Origin: an alpha proteobacterium AAP38
GTDB taxonomy: Bacteria > Pseudomonadota > Alphaproteobacteria > Azospirillales > Azospirillaceae
NCBI GenBank assembly: GCA_001296005.1
Contig: LJHR01000009.1
Coordinates: forward strand, 310,001-374,000
DNA: 64,000 nucleotides
Direction: 5' to 3'
Each line of letters begins with the position of its first letter. The first letter of the stretch is position 1. The notes below the pieces were generated by a model. It was not told the DNA's origin, made no database searches, and saw only the letters and a list, made by a program, of their open reading frames with translations. The position numbers were made by a program, and so were the translations under genes. Shown here in pieces: positions 36,896-46,818 of the stretch.

Positions 36896-39571
36896 ATGTC
36901 CAAGAAGACCGTCAACGAAATCCGTTCCACCTTCCTCGACTATTTCGGGAAGAACGGCCACGCCATTGTCGACAGCTCGCCGCTGGTCCCGCGCAATGAT
37001 CCGACGCTGATGTTCACGAATGCCGGCATGGTGCAGTTCAAGAACGTCTTCACGGGTCAGGAACTGCGCCCCTATAACCGCGCTACGACGTCGCAGAAAT
37101 GCGTGCGCGCGGGCGGCAAGCATAACGATCTGGACAATGTCGGCTTCACGGCGCGCCATCACACTTTCTTCGAAATGCTGGGGAACTTCTCCTTCGGCGA
37201 TTATTTCAAGGCCGACGCGATCGAGCTGGCCTGGAACCTGATCACCAAGGAATTCGGCATCTCCCCGCACAAGCTGACGACCACCGTCTTCCACAATGAT
37301 GACGAGGCGTTTGACCTGTGGAAGAAGATCGCCGGCCTGCCGGATGACCGCATCATCCGCATCCCGACGTCCGATAATTTCTGGATGATGGGCGATACCG
37401 GCCCCTGCGGCCCCTGCTCGGAAATCTTCTACGATCATGGCGACAAGATCGCGGGTGGCCCGCCGGGCAGCCCGGACCAGGATGGTGACCGCTTCATCGA
37501 GATCTGGAATCTCGTGTTCATGCAGTATGAACAGCTGCCGTCCAAGGATGGCGGGTATGAGCGCGTACCCCTGCCCAAGCCCTCCATCGATACCGGCATG
37601 GGCATGGAGCGTCTGGCCGCCGTCATGCAGGGTGTCCACGACAATTATGATATCGACCTGTTCCAGGGCCTGCTGGAGGCCTCGGCGGAGGCAACGGGCG
37701 CGTCGTTGAAGGGGCCGCAGGCCACCTCGCACCGCGTCATCGCCGACCATCTGCGCTCCTGCTCCTTCCTGATCGCCGATGGCGTCATGCCGTCGAACGA
37801 GGGGCGTGGGTACGTTCTGCGCCGCATCATGCGCCGTGCCATGCGTCACGCCCACATGTTGGGCGCCAAGGACCCGGTGATGCACCGTCTGGTGCCGGCC
37901 CTGGTGCGGGAGATGGGCGGCCATTATGCTGAACTGGTCCGCGCCCAGGCGCTGATCACTGAAACGCTGCGCCTGGAAGAAACCCGCTTCAAGCAGACGC
38001 TGGACCGTGGCCTGAAGCTGCTGGACGAGGCGGAGGCGCCGCTGGCCGAAGGTCAGGCCCTGCCCGGCAATGTCGCTTTCACGCTCTATGACACCTACGG
38101 CTTCCCGCTGGACCTGACCCAGGACGTGCTGCGTACCCGCAACCGTCCGGTGGATGTGGATGGCTTCAACGCCGCCATGGAAGAACAGCGCAAGAAGGCG
38201 CGTGCCGCCTGGGCTGGCTCGGGTGAGGCCGCGACGGAGCGCGTCTGGTTCGAACTGAAGGACGAGGTCGGGGCGACCGAATTCCTGGGCTATGACACCG
38301 AGGCCGCCGAGGGCGCGGTGACCGCCATCCTGGACAAGGATGGCAACCGCGTCACCAGCGCCGCCGAGGGGGCGGAGGTCCTGGTCATCGTCAACCAGAC
38401 CCCGTTCTATGGCGAAAGCGGCGGTCAGGTCGGCGATGCCGGCCAGATGATCTCTGCCAAGGGTGCCGAAGTCACCGTCCGCGATGTGCAGAAGAAGCTG
38501 GGCGCGGTCTTCGCCCATGTCGGCACCGTGACCAAGGGCACCCTGGCCGTCGGCGATGCGGTCGAACTGAAGGTCGATGGCAGCCGCCGTGGCGCCATCC
38601 GCGCCAACCACAGCGCCACCCACCTGCTGCATGAGGCGCTGCGCCGCCGTCTGGGTGACCATGTCACGCAGAAGGGCTCTCTGGTTTCCGCCGACCGTCT
38701 GCGGTTCGACATTTCCCAGCCGACTCCGCTGGCCGCCAATGACGTGGCCGATGTTGAGGCGGCGGTGAATGCCCGCATCCGTGGCAATAGCGAGGTTACC
38801 ACCCGCCTGATGACCCCCGATGCCGCCATCGCCGTCGGCGCCATGGCCCTGTTCGGGGAAAAGTATGGCGAGGAGGTGCGCGTCGTCTCCATGGGCGGCG
38901 TGGACGAGGCCGGGAACAAGGAATTCTCCGTCGAACTGTGCGGTGGCACCCATGTCCGCCGTACCGGCGATATCGGTCTGTTCAAGATCGTGTCCGAAGG
39001 GGCCGTGGCCGCCGGCATCCGCCGTATCGAGGCGCTGACCGGTGCCGGTGCGCTGGCCTATCTGGAACAACAGGAAGGCCGTCTGCTGGATACCGCCCAG
39101 GCGCTGAAGGTGCCGGCGGGTGAGGTGGTGGCCAAGGTCACCAGCCTGCTGGACGAACGCCGCAAGATGGAAAAGGAACTGGCCGATCTGCGCCGTCAGG
39201 TGGCGCTGGGCGGCGGTGGTTCCGGCGGGGCCGCAGAGGTCAAGCAGATCAACGGTCTGGGCTTCATCGGTCGCGTCGTTGCCGACCTGCCGGCCAAGGA
39301 CCTGAAGCCCTTTGCCGATGAGTTGAAGAAGCAGGTGGGCACCGGCGTTGTCGTCGCCATCGCGGTGGCCGACGGCAAGGCGTCGGTCGTGGTTGGCGTC
39401 ACCGAGGATGCGGTGGCCAAGGCCAGCGCTGTCGATCTGGTCCGCGTCGCGGCTGCGGCCCTGGGCGGCAAGGGCGGCGGTGGCCGTCCCGACATGGCCC
39501 AGGCCGGCGGCCCCGACGGCGACAAGGCCGCCGATGCCATCGCTGCGGTGGAAGCGGCACTGGCGGGTTGA
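36896..39571 (+). CDS. alaS: Alanyl-tRNA synthetase
   Basis: Charges tRNA-Ala. 891 residues, normal length. N-terminal class II core beginning [13 protein letters not shown] with [15 protein letters not shown] and [11 protein letters not shown]; editing domain with the zinc-binding [12 protein letters not shown] and the later CGGTHV; C-terminal oligomerisation/C-Ala region rich in Gly ([15 protein letters not shown]). Start [10 protein letters not shown] at 36896 is the family N-terminus; the open frame from 36608 overlapping recA is not used. Confidence 0.97.
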   Translation: MSKKTVNEIRSTFLDYFGKNGHAIVDSSPLVPRNDPTLMFTNAGMVQFKNVFTGQELRPYNRATTSQKCVRAGGKHNDLDNVGFTARHHTFFEMLGNFSFGDYFKADAIELAWNLITKEFGISPHKLTTTVFHNDDEAFDLWKKIAGLPDDRIIRIPTSDNFWMMGDTGPCGPCSEIFYDHGDKIAGGPPGSPDQDGDRFIEIWNLVFMQYEQLPSKDGGYERVPLPKPSIDTGMGMERLAAVMQGVHDNYDIDLFQGLLEASAEATGASLKGPQATSHRVIADHLRSCSFLIADGVMPSNEGRGYVLRRIMRRAMRHAHMLGAKDPVMHRLVPALVREMGGHYAELVRAQALITETLRLEETRFKQTLDRGLKLLDEAEAPLAEGQALPGNVAFTLYDTYGFPLDLTQDVLRTRNRPVDVDGFNAAMEEQRKKARAAWAGSGEAATERVWFELKDEVGATEFLGYDTEAAEGAVTAILDKDGNRVTSAAEGAEVLVIVNQTPFYGESGGQVGDAGQMISAKGAEVTVRDVQKKLGAVFAHVGTVTKGTLAVGDAVELKVDGSRRGAIRANHSATHLLHEALRRRLGDHVTQKGSLVSADRLRFDISQPTPLAANDVADVEAAVNARIRGNSEVTTRLMTPDAAIAVGAMALFGEKYGEEVRVVSMGGVDEAGNKEFSVELCGGTHVRRTGDIGLFKIVSEGAVAAGIRRIEALTGAGALAYLEQQEGRLLDTAQALKVPAGEVVAKVTSLLDERRKMEKELADLRRQVALGGGGSGGAAEVKQINGLGFIGRVVADLPAKDLKPFADELKKQVGTGVVVAIAVADGKASVVVGVTEDAVAKASAVDLVRVAAAALGGKGGGGRPDMAQAGGPDGDKAADAIAAVEAALAG

Positions 39572-39625
39572 GAAAGGGCGATGGCGGCGGAAATCCCAAA
39601 GTTTTCCGCCGCCTTATCCCAGAAA

Positions 39626-39660
39626 CAAAAACGGCGCCGGGGATACCGGCGCCGTTTTTG
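39626..39660. terminator. Bidirectional terminator between alaS and prs
   Basis: Perfect 15-bp stem with A-rich left and T-rich right flanks (39626-39640 with 39646-39660; core ACGGCGCCGG/CCGGCGCCGT), so it works as a T-tailed terminator for both convergent genes. Confidence 0.93.
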
Positions 39661-39678
39661 TTTTGATCGGGTCAGGGA

Positions 39679-40611
39679 TCAAACGAACAGGCTGGACACC
39701 GAACGCTCATTGCTGATCCGGTCGATGGCGTCGGCCATCAGGCGGGCGATGGAGCGCTGACGGATGTTGGTGGCCTGCTTCACCGCGTCGGTCGCCACGA
39801 TGCTGTCGGTGATCACCAGCTCGTCCAGGGGGGAGGCGGTGACGCGGGCAACGGCGCCGCCGGACAGAACGCCGTGGGTGACATAGGCACGCACGGAGGT
39901 AGCGCCACGGGCCTTCAACGCCTCGGCGGCGTTGCAGAGCGTACCGGCGCTGTCCACGATATCGTCGATCAGGATGCAGTCGCGGCCCGACACGTCACCG
40001 ATGACATTCATCACCTCCGACACGCCGGCGCGTTCACGCCGCTTGTCGATGATGGCCAGATCGGCCTCTAGACGGCTGGCGATGGCACGGGCGCGGACCA
40101 CGCCGCCCACGTCGGGCGACACGACCATCAGCTTGCCATGGCCGACATGTTCCTGGATGTCTTTGGTGAATTCACCGCCGGCCACCAGATTATCGACGGG
40201 GATGTCGAAGAAGCCCTGAATCTGACCCGCATGGAGGTCCATGGTCAGCACGCGGTTGGCGCCGGCCGTGGTGATCAGGTTGGCCACCAGCTTGGCCGAA
40301 ATCGGCGTGCGGGGGCCGGTCTTGCGATCCTGACGGGCATAACCGTAATAGGGGACCACGGCGGTGATGCGGCGGGCCGAACCCCGGCGCAGCGCGTCGA
40401 TAATGACCAGCAATTCCATCAGATGGTCATTTGCCGGCTTCGACGTCGACTGGATCACGAACACATCCTCGCCGCGGACATTCTCGTTGATCTCAACGAA
40501 AATCTCATTATCGGCGAAGCGGCGGATCGATGCCTTGGTCAGCGGGACCTCAAGGCAGGTCGAAATGGCTTCAGCCAGCGGCTGATTGCTGTTACCGGCG
40601 ATCAGCTTCAT
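39679..40611 (-). CDS. prs: Ribose-phosphate pyrophosphokinase
   Basis: Makes PRPP from ribose 5-phosphate and ATP for nucleotide, His and Trp synthesis. 310 residues with [18 protein letters not shown], the catalytic flexible-loop region [11 protein letters not shown], the metal-binding [15 protein letters not shown] and the PRPP-binding loop [14 protein letters not shown]. Start MKLIAGN at 40611 matches the family N-terminus; the frame is open upstream to 40674. Ends at a bidirectional terminator shared with alaS. Confidence 0.96.
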   Translation of the reverse strand: MKLIAGNSNQPLAEAISTCLEVPLTKASIRRFADNEIFVEINENVRGEDVFVIQSTSKPANDHLMELLVIIDALRRGSARRITAVVPYYGYARQDRKTGPRTPISAKLVANLITTAGANRVLTMDLHAGQIQGFFDIPVDNLVAGGEFTKDIQEHVGHGKLMVVSPDVGGVVRARAIASRLEADLAIIDKRRERAGVSEVMNVIGDVSGRDCILIDDIVDSAGTLCNAAEALKARGATSVRAYVTHGVLSGGAVARVTASPLDELVITDSIVATDAVKQATNIRQRSIARLMADAIDRISNERSVSSLFV

Positions 40612-40803
40612 GGTCGTGCTGCCCGTCTTTGGTGGAAAACCAGGGGTGAGCGGTGCCGACCCGAGGGGCGACACCGAACCTTCACAAAGGCGGGCGCACC
40701 ATAACGCCGGCCCCCCTGCCTGTAAACGCCGCGACCGTTGCAGCCTACAACGGTGTGACAGGCGGCCACGACATGGGCGAGGGGGGCCGGGACAGGAAAA
40801 GCG

Positions 40804-40919
40804 GGTATCATACCAGCGGCCTTTGATCCCGACGGGTCGGGATCAAAGGCTTCGGCGGCATGGGCCGCCGCCGCGCCAGTCGGCACGGATACTAAAGGTC
40901 AAAAGCCTTGACCGTTAGT
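40804..40919. repeat. Cluster of four inverted repeats between prs and the CsbD gene
   Basis: In the 323-bp gap (40612-40934) four hairpins lie within 116 bp: GGTAT/ATACC at 40804-40814; a perfect 14-bp stem GCCTTTGATCCCGA/TCGGGATCAAAGGC at 40819-40850; GGCGGC/GCCGCC near 40854-40869; and ACTAA-GGTCAA/TTGACC-TTAGT at 40891-40919. None has a clear T tract. The last could be the 3' hairpin of the CsbD transcript. The remainder of the gap holds no gene I can support. Confidence 0.65.
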
Positions 40920-40934
40920 ACTGGGGCAGGGGCG

Positions 40935-41114
40935 TCAGCGGGTGGCGTCGCGCACCGCGTCCTTCAGATGGCCTTTCACCTGCTGGGCCTTGCCCTTGGC
41001 CTGATCGGCGCGGCCTTCCAGCTCCAGGGCCGGATCATCGGTGGCCTTGCCGATCCCCTTCTTTACCGCACCCTTGGCTTCGTTCAGCTTGCCCTTGATG
41101 GTATCGGTGTTCAT
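40935..41114 (-). CDS. CsbD family small stress protein
   Basis: 59-residue protein too short for routine calling: begins MNTDTIKGKLNEAKGAVKKG and ends KGHLKDAVRDATR. The repeated KGKxxExKGxVKxxxGKxT pattern with DDPxLExEGxADQxKGKxQ is that of CsbD/YjbJ proteins, abundant small helical proteins induced by general stress. A perfect AAGGAG site lies seven bases before the ATG. Its molecular function is unknown in the whole family. Confidence 0.9.
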   Translation of the reverse strand: MNTDTIKGKLNEAKGAVKKGIGKATDDPALELEGRADQAKGKAQQVKGHLKDAVRDATR

Positions 41115-41348
41115 GGAATTCTCCTTGGATCTTGTTGGGCCGCCCGATCAGGCGGCTCCGATGCAAACAACAGCGGGGAGGGGGGTTGGTTGCAGACGGC
41201 CCATGAAAGGTCACAGGCGGGGGCGTTTCGAACGATGTTCAAAATGCCATGGCTTTGCCCTTGTTCCGCCATGGGGGACTGATTTAACAGTAGACAGGCC
41301 GTGGTTCGGGGCCTGATCTGTTTGCCGGACCTATATAAGGTGGTTTCA

Positions 41349-42167
41349 ATGTGTCGTTGGCTGGCCTATGCCGGTATTCCCATCGCGATGGACACGCTGC
41401 TGTTCCAGCCCTGCAATTCGCTGATCCGGCAGTCGCTGTCGGCCCAGCGCAGCGTGGCGCCCACCAATGGCGACGGATTCGGGCTGGGCTGGTACGGGGA
41501 TCTGACCAAGCCTGGGCTTTACCGCGATACGATGCCGGCCTGGTCGGATGCCAATCTGCGCTCGCTGGCCGAACAGATTCGTTCGCCCCTGTTCTTTGCG
41601 CATGTGCGGGCATCGACGGGCACGGCGACCTCGCGGCTGAACTGTCACCCGTTCCGCTATGGCGACTGGCTGTTCATGCATAATGGGCAGATCGGCGGCT
41701 GGCCCCTGGTGCGCCAGGATGTGGAGGGCATGATCCGCAAGGACCTGTATCGCCACCGCGAGGGATCGACCGACAGCGAGGCCTTCTTCTATCTGGCGCT
41801 GGGCAATGGCCTGATGGAAGACCCGGCTAGCGCCTTTGCCCTGACGGTCGCACAGATCGTGGGCAAGATGCGCCGCGAAGGGGTGACGGAACCGTTCCGC
41901 ATGACGGCGGCCTGTACCGATGGCAAGCGGCTTTATGCAGTACGCTGGTCCTGCGACGGCCGCTCGCCCAGCCTGTTCTGGACCCAGGGCCATGTCGATG
42001 GCTGTCGCGACGGGCGCGTCTGTCTGGAGGACGGAACCGACTCCGTCATGGTCCTGTCCGAACCGCTGGACGAGGATGCCAGTCACTGGAACGAGGTGGC
42101 CGAGGGGTCCTTCCTGGTGGCCGAAGGCAGCCGTGTCACCGTCAGTCCCTTCCAACCGCTGGGTTGA
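41349..42167 (+). CDS. Class II glutamine amidotransferase (EgtC/YafJ-like)
   Basis: 272 residues with an N-terminal-nucleophile glutaminase fold. The start ATG at 41349 places Cys2 (MCRWLAYAG) as the nucleophile after Met removal, so the in-frame upstream start at 41301 is wrong. Further motifs: NGDGFGLGWYG, FFAHVRASTGTATSRLNCHPF and WLFMHNGQIGG, which form the glutamine-binding site. Stand-alone enzymes of this type include EgtC of ergothioneine synthesis, but no egtB or egtD is adjacent. Substrate unknown. The next gene follows after 10 bp. Confidence 0.87.
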   Translation: MCRWLAYAGIPIAMDTLLFQPCNSLIRQSLSAQRSVAPTNGDGFGLGWYGDLTKPGLYRDTMPAWSDANLRSLAEQIRSPLFFAHVRASTGTATSRLNCHPFRYGDWLFMHNGQIGGWPLVRQDVEGMIRKDLYRHREGSTDSEAFFYLALGNGLMEDPASAFALTVAQIVGKMRREGVTEPFRMTAACTDGKRLYAVRWSCDGRSPSLFWTQGHVDGCRDGRVCLEDGTDSVMVLSEPLDEDASHWNEVAEGSFLVAEGSRVTVSPFQPLG

Positions 42168-42177
42168 GGTCAAAACT

Positions 42178-42840
42178 ATGCGTCTGTTCCTGACCACCGC
42201 CCTGGTTTTGTCGCTGGTTGTGCCGATGGCTTTGGCGGCGCCCGGCACGCATACGCTGCCGTACAAGGATTTCCATGATCAGATGGTCAAGTTCTATGGC
42301 CAGGGTCATGACCGTCTGGCCCTGCGCCTGTCGGTGCAGCCGACCAATGACAAGCAGCAGCTGGACGCCCCCGTCACCCTGGTGGTGACAGCGCCGGAGG
42401 GGCGGGTGGACCTGCCCGTCGATGCCGACAATGCCGTGGATATCCCGTTCCGCCCCGATTGGGTGCAGGCCAGCGCCATGGTCACCATCAATCAGGCGGC
42501 CGATACCTATAAGATGAAAGCCCAGATCGGCATGAAGGTGGAGCCGGGTACCACCCGTATCGCCTATGCCGATGTCAAGGCGGCCTTTGATCAGTTCGAC
42601 AAGCTGATTGAGAAAGAGGCGGGGGCGGTGTCGTTCCTGGCCCCGTCGGCCAAAACGCTGCGCCTGTTCTGCGGCAAGGATTGTACGGTGACGCTGGAGG
42701 GTACCAAGGGTCCGCGCGTGCTGAAGGCCGATGACCGGGGCCGGGTGAATGTGCCCAATGACAAGGGTCTGGTGAAGGAGAACCCGGTGCTGGTGGTCAG
42801 CCGGTCTGTTGCCTATACGGTGCTGACCACAAAAGGGTAG
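42178..42840 (+). CDS. Secreted hypothetical protein
   Basis: 220 residues; signal peptide 1-20 (VVPMALAAPG), mature start LPYKDFHDQMVKFYGQGHD. It resembles the DUF2987 pattern (a soluble beta-rich periplasmic domain) but I would not insist on it. A pair of cysteines (FCGKDC) probably forms a disulfide. The start at 42178 gives the signal peptide; the frame is open upstream over the amidotransferase gene. Likely cotranscribed with that gene. Confidence 0.75.
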   Translation: MRLFLTTALVLSLVVPMALAAPGTHTLPYKDFHDQMVKFYGQGHDRLALRLSVQPTNDKQQLDAPVTLVVTAPEGRVDLPVDADNAVDIPFRPDWVQASAMVTINQAADTYKMKAQIGMKVEPGTTRIAYADVKAAFDQFDKLIEKEAGAVSFLAPSAKTLRLFCGKDCTVTLEGTKGPRVLKADDRGRVNVPNDKGLVKENPVLVVSRSVAYTVLTTKG

Positions 42841-42846
42841 GGTGGG

Positions 42847-43239
42847 TTACGAAGGCGTTCCCTTCACATAGACCCGCCAGACATAATCCCACGGCACGAC
42901 GGCTATAACGATCACCACCAGGCCGATGGCGAAGATGTTGGCGGCCAGCGCATCGTCAATGGTGTCGTTCTGCCACGCCGGATAGGCGACGCGGGCCAGC
43001 CAGATCAGTTTCCAGGCGATCTCCCAGAACATCAGCGGCAGCATACGCAGCGGGTGGCGCAGGCCCAGCAGGGCCAGGGCCGACATGGCGGCCAGCATGG
43101 TGATCATCACGCCTTCGGTGAAGGTCCAGCTTTGGGCCGGATCAATGATCTGTGACCAGTTCAGGTAACCGGCCCCCAGCGCCATGATCAGATAGACGGC
43201 GCGCAGCAGGTGCAGGCGCCAGGTGGCAATCGTTTCCAT
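42847..43239 (-). CDS. Four-helix integral membrane protein
   Basis: 130 residues with hydrophobic helices at about 10-27, 42-58, 65-82 and 98-118, starting METIATWRLHLLRAVYLIM. No known catalytic motif. Third gene of an ArsR-headed operon, 3 bp after the coiled-coil membrane gene. I do not recognise a function; regulation by the ArsR protein is suggested by the tight spacing. Confidence 0.8.
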   Translation of the reverse strand: METIATWRLHLLRAVYLIMALGAGYLNWSQIIDPAQSWTFTEGVMITMLAAMSALALLGLRHPLRMLPLMFWEIAWKLIWLARVAYPAWQNDTIDDALAANIFAIGLVVIVIAVVPWDYVWRVYVKGTPS

Positions 43240-43242
43240 GGT

Positions 43243-43503
43243 TCATTCCACCTGTTTCAGGATTTTTTCGACATTGGCCAGCGTGGTGCGGGCGGCGGTC
43301 AGGTCGGCGCGCAGCGTATTGATGATGCCCGTCTGTTCTTCCAGCGCCGCCACGGCGCGTTCGGCAAGCGCGCGATAGGCACCGTCTTCGGCCATCTTCG
43401 CCTTGGCCTGCACGGTCTTGCCAATCATCGTCACGGCAACGATCGACACGACCCCCACCACCATCCAGAAAATCGCAAAGAGAAAGGTATCATCCGCCAT
43501 CAT
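43243..43503 (-). CDS. Membrane-anchored coiled-coil small protein
   Basis: 86 residues: one N-terminal transmembrane helix (about 7-27, FAIFWMVVGVVSIVAVTMIG) followed by a charged helical tail (RALAERAVAALEEQTGIINTLRADLTAA in outline) likely to form a coiled coil. Layout is like PspB, but the sequence is not obviously related. Second gene of the ArsR operon. Function unknown. Confidence 0.75.
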   Translation of the reverse strand: MMADDTFLFAIFWMVVGVVSIVAVTMIGKTVQAKAKMAEDGAYRALAERAVAALEEQTGIINTLRADLTAARTTLANVEKILKQVE

Positions 43504-43512
43504 TATCCCCTG

Positions 43513-43863
43513 TCAGTCCCCTGTGGCGCTGTGCGCCGAAAGCCCCGCCGCCGCCTGACGCAGGCTGTCCGCCGTCAGGTCCAGGTGGAAGGGGGCAAGT
43601 TGCAAATAGTTCAAGGCCTTGCCGTCGTCCGACAGCTCCAGCTGCGATGTCACCAGCCCCGCCTCCATCAGCTTCTGCACATGCAGATGCAGCAAAGGCC
43701 GGCTGATCCCCAGATCGCGGGCCAACTGGCTGATATAATGCCGGTCGCCGCCCGCCAGCCGTGCGACGATGCGCAGGCGGTGGGGATTGGCCAGCGCCGA
43801 CAGGGCCGCCAGGACCTGTTCCCCATCGCACGCCGTTCCGGCTATCTGAAGTTCGTATTTCAT
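43513..43863 (-). CDS. ArsR-type winged-helix regulator
   Basis: 116-residue DNA-binding protein: SALANPHRLRIVARLAGG, YISQLARDLGISRPLLHLHV (recognition helix region) and a beta wing. It lacks the metal-binding CVC motif of classical ArsR; one Cys sits at position 12. Heads a three-gene operon with two small membrane proteins, spaced 9 and 3 bp. An inverted repeat lies 9 bp upstream of its start and suggests autoregulation. Confidence 0.85.
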   Translation of the reverse strand: MKYELQIAGTACDGEQVLAALSALANPHRLRIVARLAGGDRHYISQLARDLGISRPLLHLHVQKLMEAGLVTSQLELSDDGKALNYLQLAPFHLDLTADSLRQAAAGLSAHSATGD

Positions 43864-43871
43864 GTGTAAGA

Positions 43872-43909
43872 AAATACTGACAGGTGAAAGGAAGAGTCAA
43901 TAGGTATTT
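43872..43909. promoter_or_regulatory. Inverted repeat before the ArsR gene, probable operator
   Basis: AAATAC-TGAC (43872-43881) mirrored by GTCA (43896-43899) and GTATTT (43904-43909). It starts 9 bp from the ArsR-type start codon, in the promoter region. Confidence 0.45.
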
Positions 43910-44041
43910 GCGGTCCGTCGCCTGTCGCATTTGGTCCGGTTCTGACAGGGGGCAGCCTTGCGGAGGTGCCTGTTGCCGGGAGGGGCTTGGTTGGTTAGGT
44001 TGCGGCGCATTCTCCGCCCCTGACCCGCAGGAAAATGCGCC

Positions 44042-45622
44042 ATGGCCGCCGCCGCTTCCACCGCACCCGCCGCCCATCCCGACCGTGTCCTGATCCTGGA
44101 TTTCGGATCGCAGGTGACGCAGCTGATCGCGCGCCGTGTGCGCGAGGCCGGCATTTACTGCGAGATCATTCCCTACAGCGCCGATGAGAGCCGTATCCGT
44201 GCCTTCGCGCCCAAGGCCATCATCCTTTCGGGCGGCCCGGCCAGCGTGACGGAGGCGGGCAGCCCCCGCGCCAATGATGTGGTCTGGACCCTGGGCGTGC
44301 CGGTGTTCGGCATCTGCTATGGCCAGCAGACCATGTGCGAACAGCTGGGCGGCAAGGTGGAGCCGGGCGAGACCCGCGAATTCGGTCGCGCCTTTGTGGA
44401 CGTCAAGGATGATTGCGCCCTGTTTGAGGGCGTCTGGTCCATCGGCGCGCATGAGCAGGTGTGGATGAGCCATGGCGACCGCGTCACCAAGTTGCCCGAC
44501 GGCTTCCGCATCGTCGCCACGTCCGAAGGTGCCCCATACGCCATCATCGCCGACGATGCCCGCCGCTTCTATGCGGTGCAGTTCCACCCCGAAGTGGTGC
44601 ACACCCCGCATGGCGACGCCCTGATCCGCAATTTCCTGTTCAAGGTGGCGGGCCTGAAGGGCGATTGGACCATGGCCGCCTTCCGCGCCGAGGCCGTGGC
44701 CCGCATCCGCGAGCAGGTGGGCAGCGCCAAGGTGATCTGCGGCCTGTCGGGCGGGGTCGACAGCTCCGTCGCCGCCGTCCTGATCCATGAGGCCATTGGC
44801 GCGCAACTGACCTGTATCTTCGTGGATACGGGCCTGATGCGGTCGGGCGAGGCCGAACAGGTGGTGACCCTGTTCCGCGACCATTACAATATCCCGCTGG
44901 TGCATGTGGACGCCGCCGACCTGTTTCTGGGGCAGCTGGAAGGCGTGTCCGACCCGGAACAGAAGCGCAAGATCATCGGTCGCTTGTTCATCGAAGTGTT
45001 CGATGGCGAGGCGGCGAAGATCGGCGGGGCAGAGTTCCTGGCCCAGGGCACGCTCTATCCCGACGTCATCGAATCTGTGTCCTTCACCGGCGGCCCCAGC
45101 GTCACCATCAAGTCGCACCATAATGTCGGCGGTCTGCCCGACCGCATGAAGCTGAAGCTGGTCGAACCGCTGCGCGAACTGTTCAAGGACGAGGTGCGGG
45201 CGCTGGGCCGTGAACTGGGTCTGCCGCACAGCTTCGTCGGCCGCCATCCGTTCCCGGGGCCGGGCCTGGCCATCCGCGTGCCGGGCGAGATCACGCGGGA
45301 GAAGCTGGAAATCCTGCGCAAGGCCGACAGCGTCTATCTGGACGCGATCCGCAAAGCGGGCCTGTATGACGAAATCTGGCAGGCGTTCGCCGTCCTGCTG
45401 CCTGTGCGCACCGTCGGCGTGATGGGCGATGGCCGCACCTATGATTATGCCTGCGCGCTGCGCGCCGTGACCTCGGTCGATGGCATGACGGCGGATTATT
45501 ACCCGTTCGAACACAGCTTCCTGGGCCATGTCGCCACCCGTATCATCAACGAGGTGCGGGGCATCAACCGGGTAACCTACGACATCACGTCGAAGCCGCC
45601 GGGCACGATTGAGTGGGAGTGA
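44042..45622 (+). CDS. guaA: GMP synthase (glutamine-hydrolysing)
   Basis: Converts XMP to GMP with glutamine and ATP. 526 residues: class I amidotransferase domain (about 15-205) with Cys92 in GICYGQQ and His182/Glu184 in FHPEV; ATP-pyrophosphatase domain with the PP-loop SGGVDSS (236-242); C-terminal dimerisation domain ending PPGTIEWE, the conserved terminus of the family. Monocistronic as far as can be seen; no guaB nearby. Confidence 0.97.
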   Translation: MAAAASTAPAAHPDRVLILDFGSQVTQLIARRVREAGIYCEIIPYSADESRIRAFAPKAIILSGGPASVTEAGSPRANDVVWTLGVPVFGICYGQQTMCEQLGGKVEPGETREFGRAFVDVKDDCALFEGVWSIGAHEQVWMSHGDRVTKLPDGFRIVATSEGAPYAIIADDARRFYAVQFHPEVVHTPHGDALIRNFLFKVAGLKGDWTMAAFRAEAVARIREQVGSAKVICGLSGGVDSSVAAVLIHEAIGAQLTCIFVDTGLMRSGEAEQVVTLFRDHYNIPLVHVDAADLFLGQLEGVSDPEQKRKIIGRLFIEVFDGEAAKIGGAEFLAQGTLYPDVIESVSFTGGPSVTIKSHHNVGGLPDRMKLKLVEPLRELFKDEVRALGRELGLPHSFVGRHPFPGPGLAIRVPGEITREKLEILRKADSVYLDAIRKAGLYDEIWQAFAVLLPVRTVGVMGDGRTYDYACALRAVTSVDGMTADYYPFEHSFLGHVATRIINEVRGINRVTYDITSKPPGTIEWE

Positions 45623-45651
45623 TACTCGGCTTCGGCAGCTAGTTTTACAAG

Positions 45652-45674
45652 GCCCCGTCGGTTTCCGGCGGGGC
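45652..45674 (+). terminator. Hairpin after guaA
   Basis: Stem GCCCCGTCGG/CCGGCGGGGC (one G-U pair) with a TTT loop, 30 bp past the guaA stop. No T tract follows, so terminator function is only probable. Confidence 0.55.
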
Positions 45675-45809
45675 TGAGACGTTCTGGCAAATAAGGCGGC
45701 CAGTTGTTCTTCAAAGACTGGGCTTTTACATCATCCTACTGCTAACGGATTTCGAACTTGAGAGCAGCCGAAGGATGCGGTCAGGCGTGATAGCAGACGG
45801 AGATTTCCG

Positions 45810-46694
45810 TCATTTCTGACATCTGAGAGTAGCAGCATAGACCCGCCAACCGGCGACAGAGGCCTCTCGCTCCCGATCCGATCCACCATTCTGGATTGAT
45901 CCGAAGCTCTCGCCGGTGATCTGGTTAAGGATGGCGTCAAGCGCATCGACAACTTGATCAGGGCCGTAATGACGCATGCCTTCAAATGCGTTCTTGGCGT
46001 GATTGACCAAGGATATTGAATGGGTCAGCAGCGGTTGACGGTTGTCCATTTGAGCGATGATGGCCGGCACGGCTGGATATCCGAGCGCTTCCAACTGGTC
46101 GAAGACGCGTTGTTGTTCCGCGCCGCTGACATGTCCGAGGTGCGCGATCAGTGCCCGTACTTCTTCAAAGTGGGGGAGCGTGGTGTCTGCGCGCCATAAG
46201 CGTAGGATGTCCACCTGGCGTAGAATTTCCGCCTTTATCTCGCCGATGGACTGTTCCGTTGCCGGTCTCAAGGCGTCAGGCGTGTAACCGGCGAAATAAA
46301 GACCGCGTGGCCCTTCATCCACTTGGGTTAGAAACATGATCGTTGGTAAACCTGAAAGCCCGAGGACAGCATCATTCGACGGTTTGTAGGGCCTGTGCTT
46401 TGGATCAAAGCGTATAAGTGGCTCCGTCAGATTTTCACCTTTCATGAGGTGGTCGATCTTTGCTGGAATTTCTATCCAGTTCGGTGACGGCTTGCCTGCT
46501 TCCGCGATAAACTGTTGCCGGTCGATTTGCATACGGCCTGTCAGGATGAAATCTGATCCGGCGACAAGCTTGGCTAGGTGGAGGTCGGGCGGACAGGACG
46601 CGTCGGTGGAAAATGCAGCGTCAGGCGCCGATACCAGCAGGCCGGCAACCAAGCAAAGTATGTAACCGGCGGATTTGCGGGAAATGACTGTCAT
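45810..46694 (-). CDS. Secreted hypothetical protein with HEAT-like segment
   Basis: 294 residues: signal peptide about 1-28 (ILCLVAGLLVSAPDAAFS), an N-terminal domain with LVAGSDFILTGRMQI and FLTQVDEGPRGLYFAGY, and a C-terminal helical part with VFDQLEALGYPAVPAIIAQM that looks like a HEAT repeat. Base composition is somewhat lower in G+C than its neighbours. The start at 46694 gives the signal peptide; the frame remains open to 46922. No function recognised. Confidence 0.72.
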   Translation of the reverse strand: MTVISRKSAGYILCLVAGLLVSAPDAAFSTDASCPPDLHLAKLVAGSDFILTGRMQIDRQQFIAEAGKPSPNWIEIPAKIDHLMKGENLTEPLIRFDPKHRPYKPSNDAVLGLSGLPTIMFLTQVDEGPRGLYFAGYTPDALRPATEQSIGEIKAEILRQVDILRLWRADTTLPHFEEVRALIAHLGHVSGAEQQRVFDQLEALGYPAVPAIIAQMDNRQPLLTHSISLVNHAKNAFEGMRHYGPDQVVDALDAILNQITGESFGSIQNGGSDREREASVAGWRVYAATLRCQK

Positions 46695-46818
46695 TCCATG
46701 AACATGCCACGTTCGAACCGCCCCCGCCATCTCTGAAGGGCTGTCAGCAGGGATTGGCGCTTGGCCGCCGCCTCTGCTAGCTTGGCCGCCGGTTGGGTTT
46801 AAGCGCAGGGCAGTGGGC

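Noticed and set aside
36752-39070. Long minus-strand open frame (772 codons)
   Set aside because: Antisense to alaS, which is certain from its motifs.
40908-41282. 124-codon plus-strand frame
   Set aside because: Antisense to the CsbD-like gene, which has a perfect ribosome site and family motif.
43490-45529. Long minus-strand open frame (679 codons)
   Set aside because: Antisense to guaA and overlapping the ArsR gene; no coding features.
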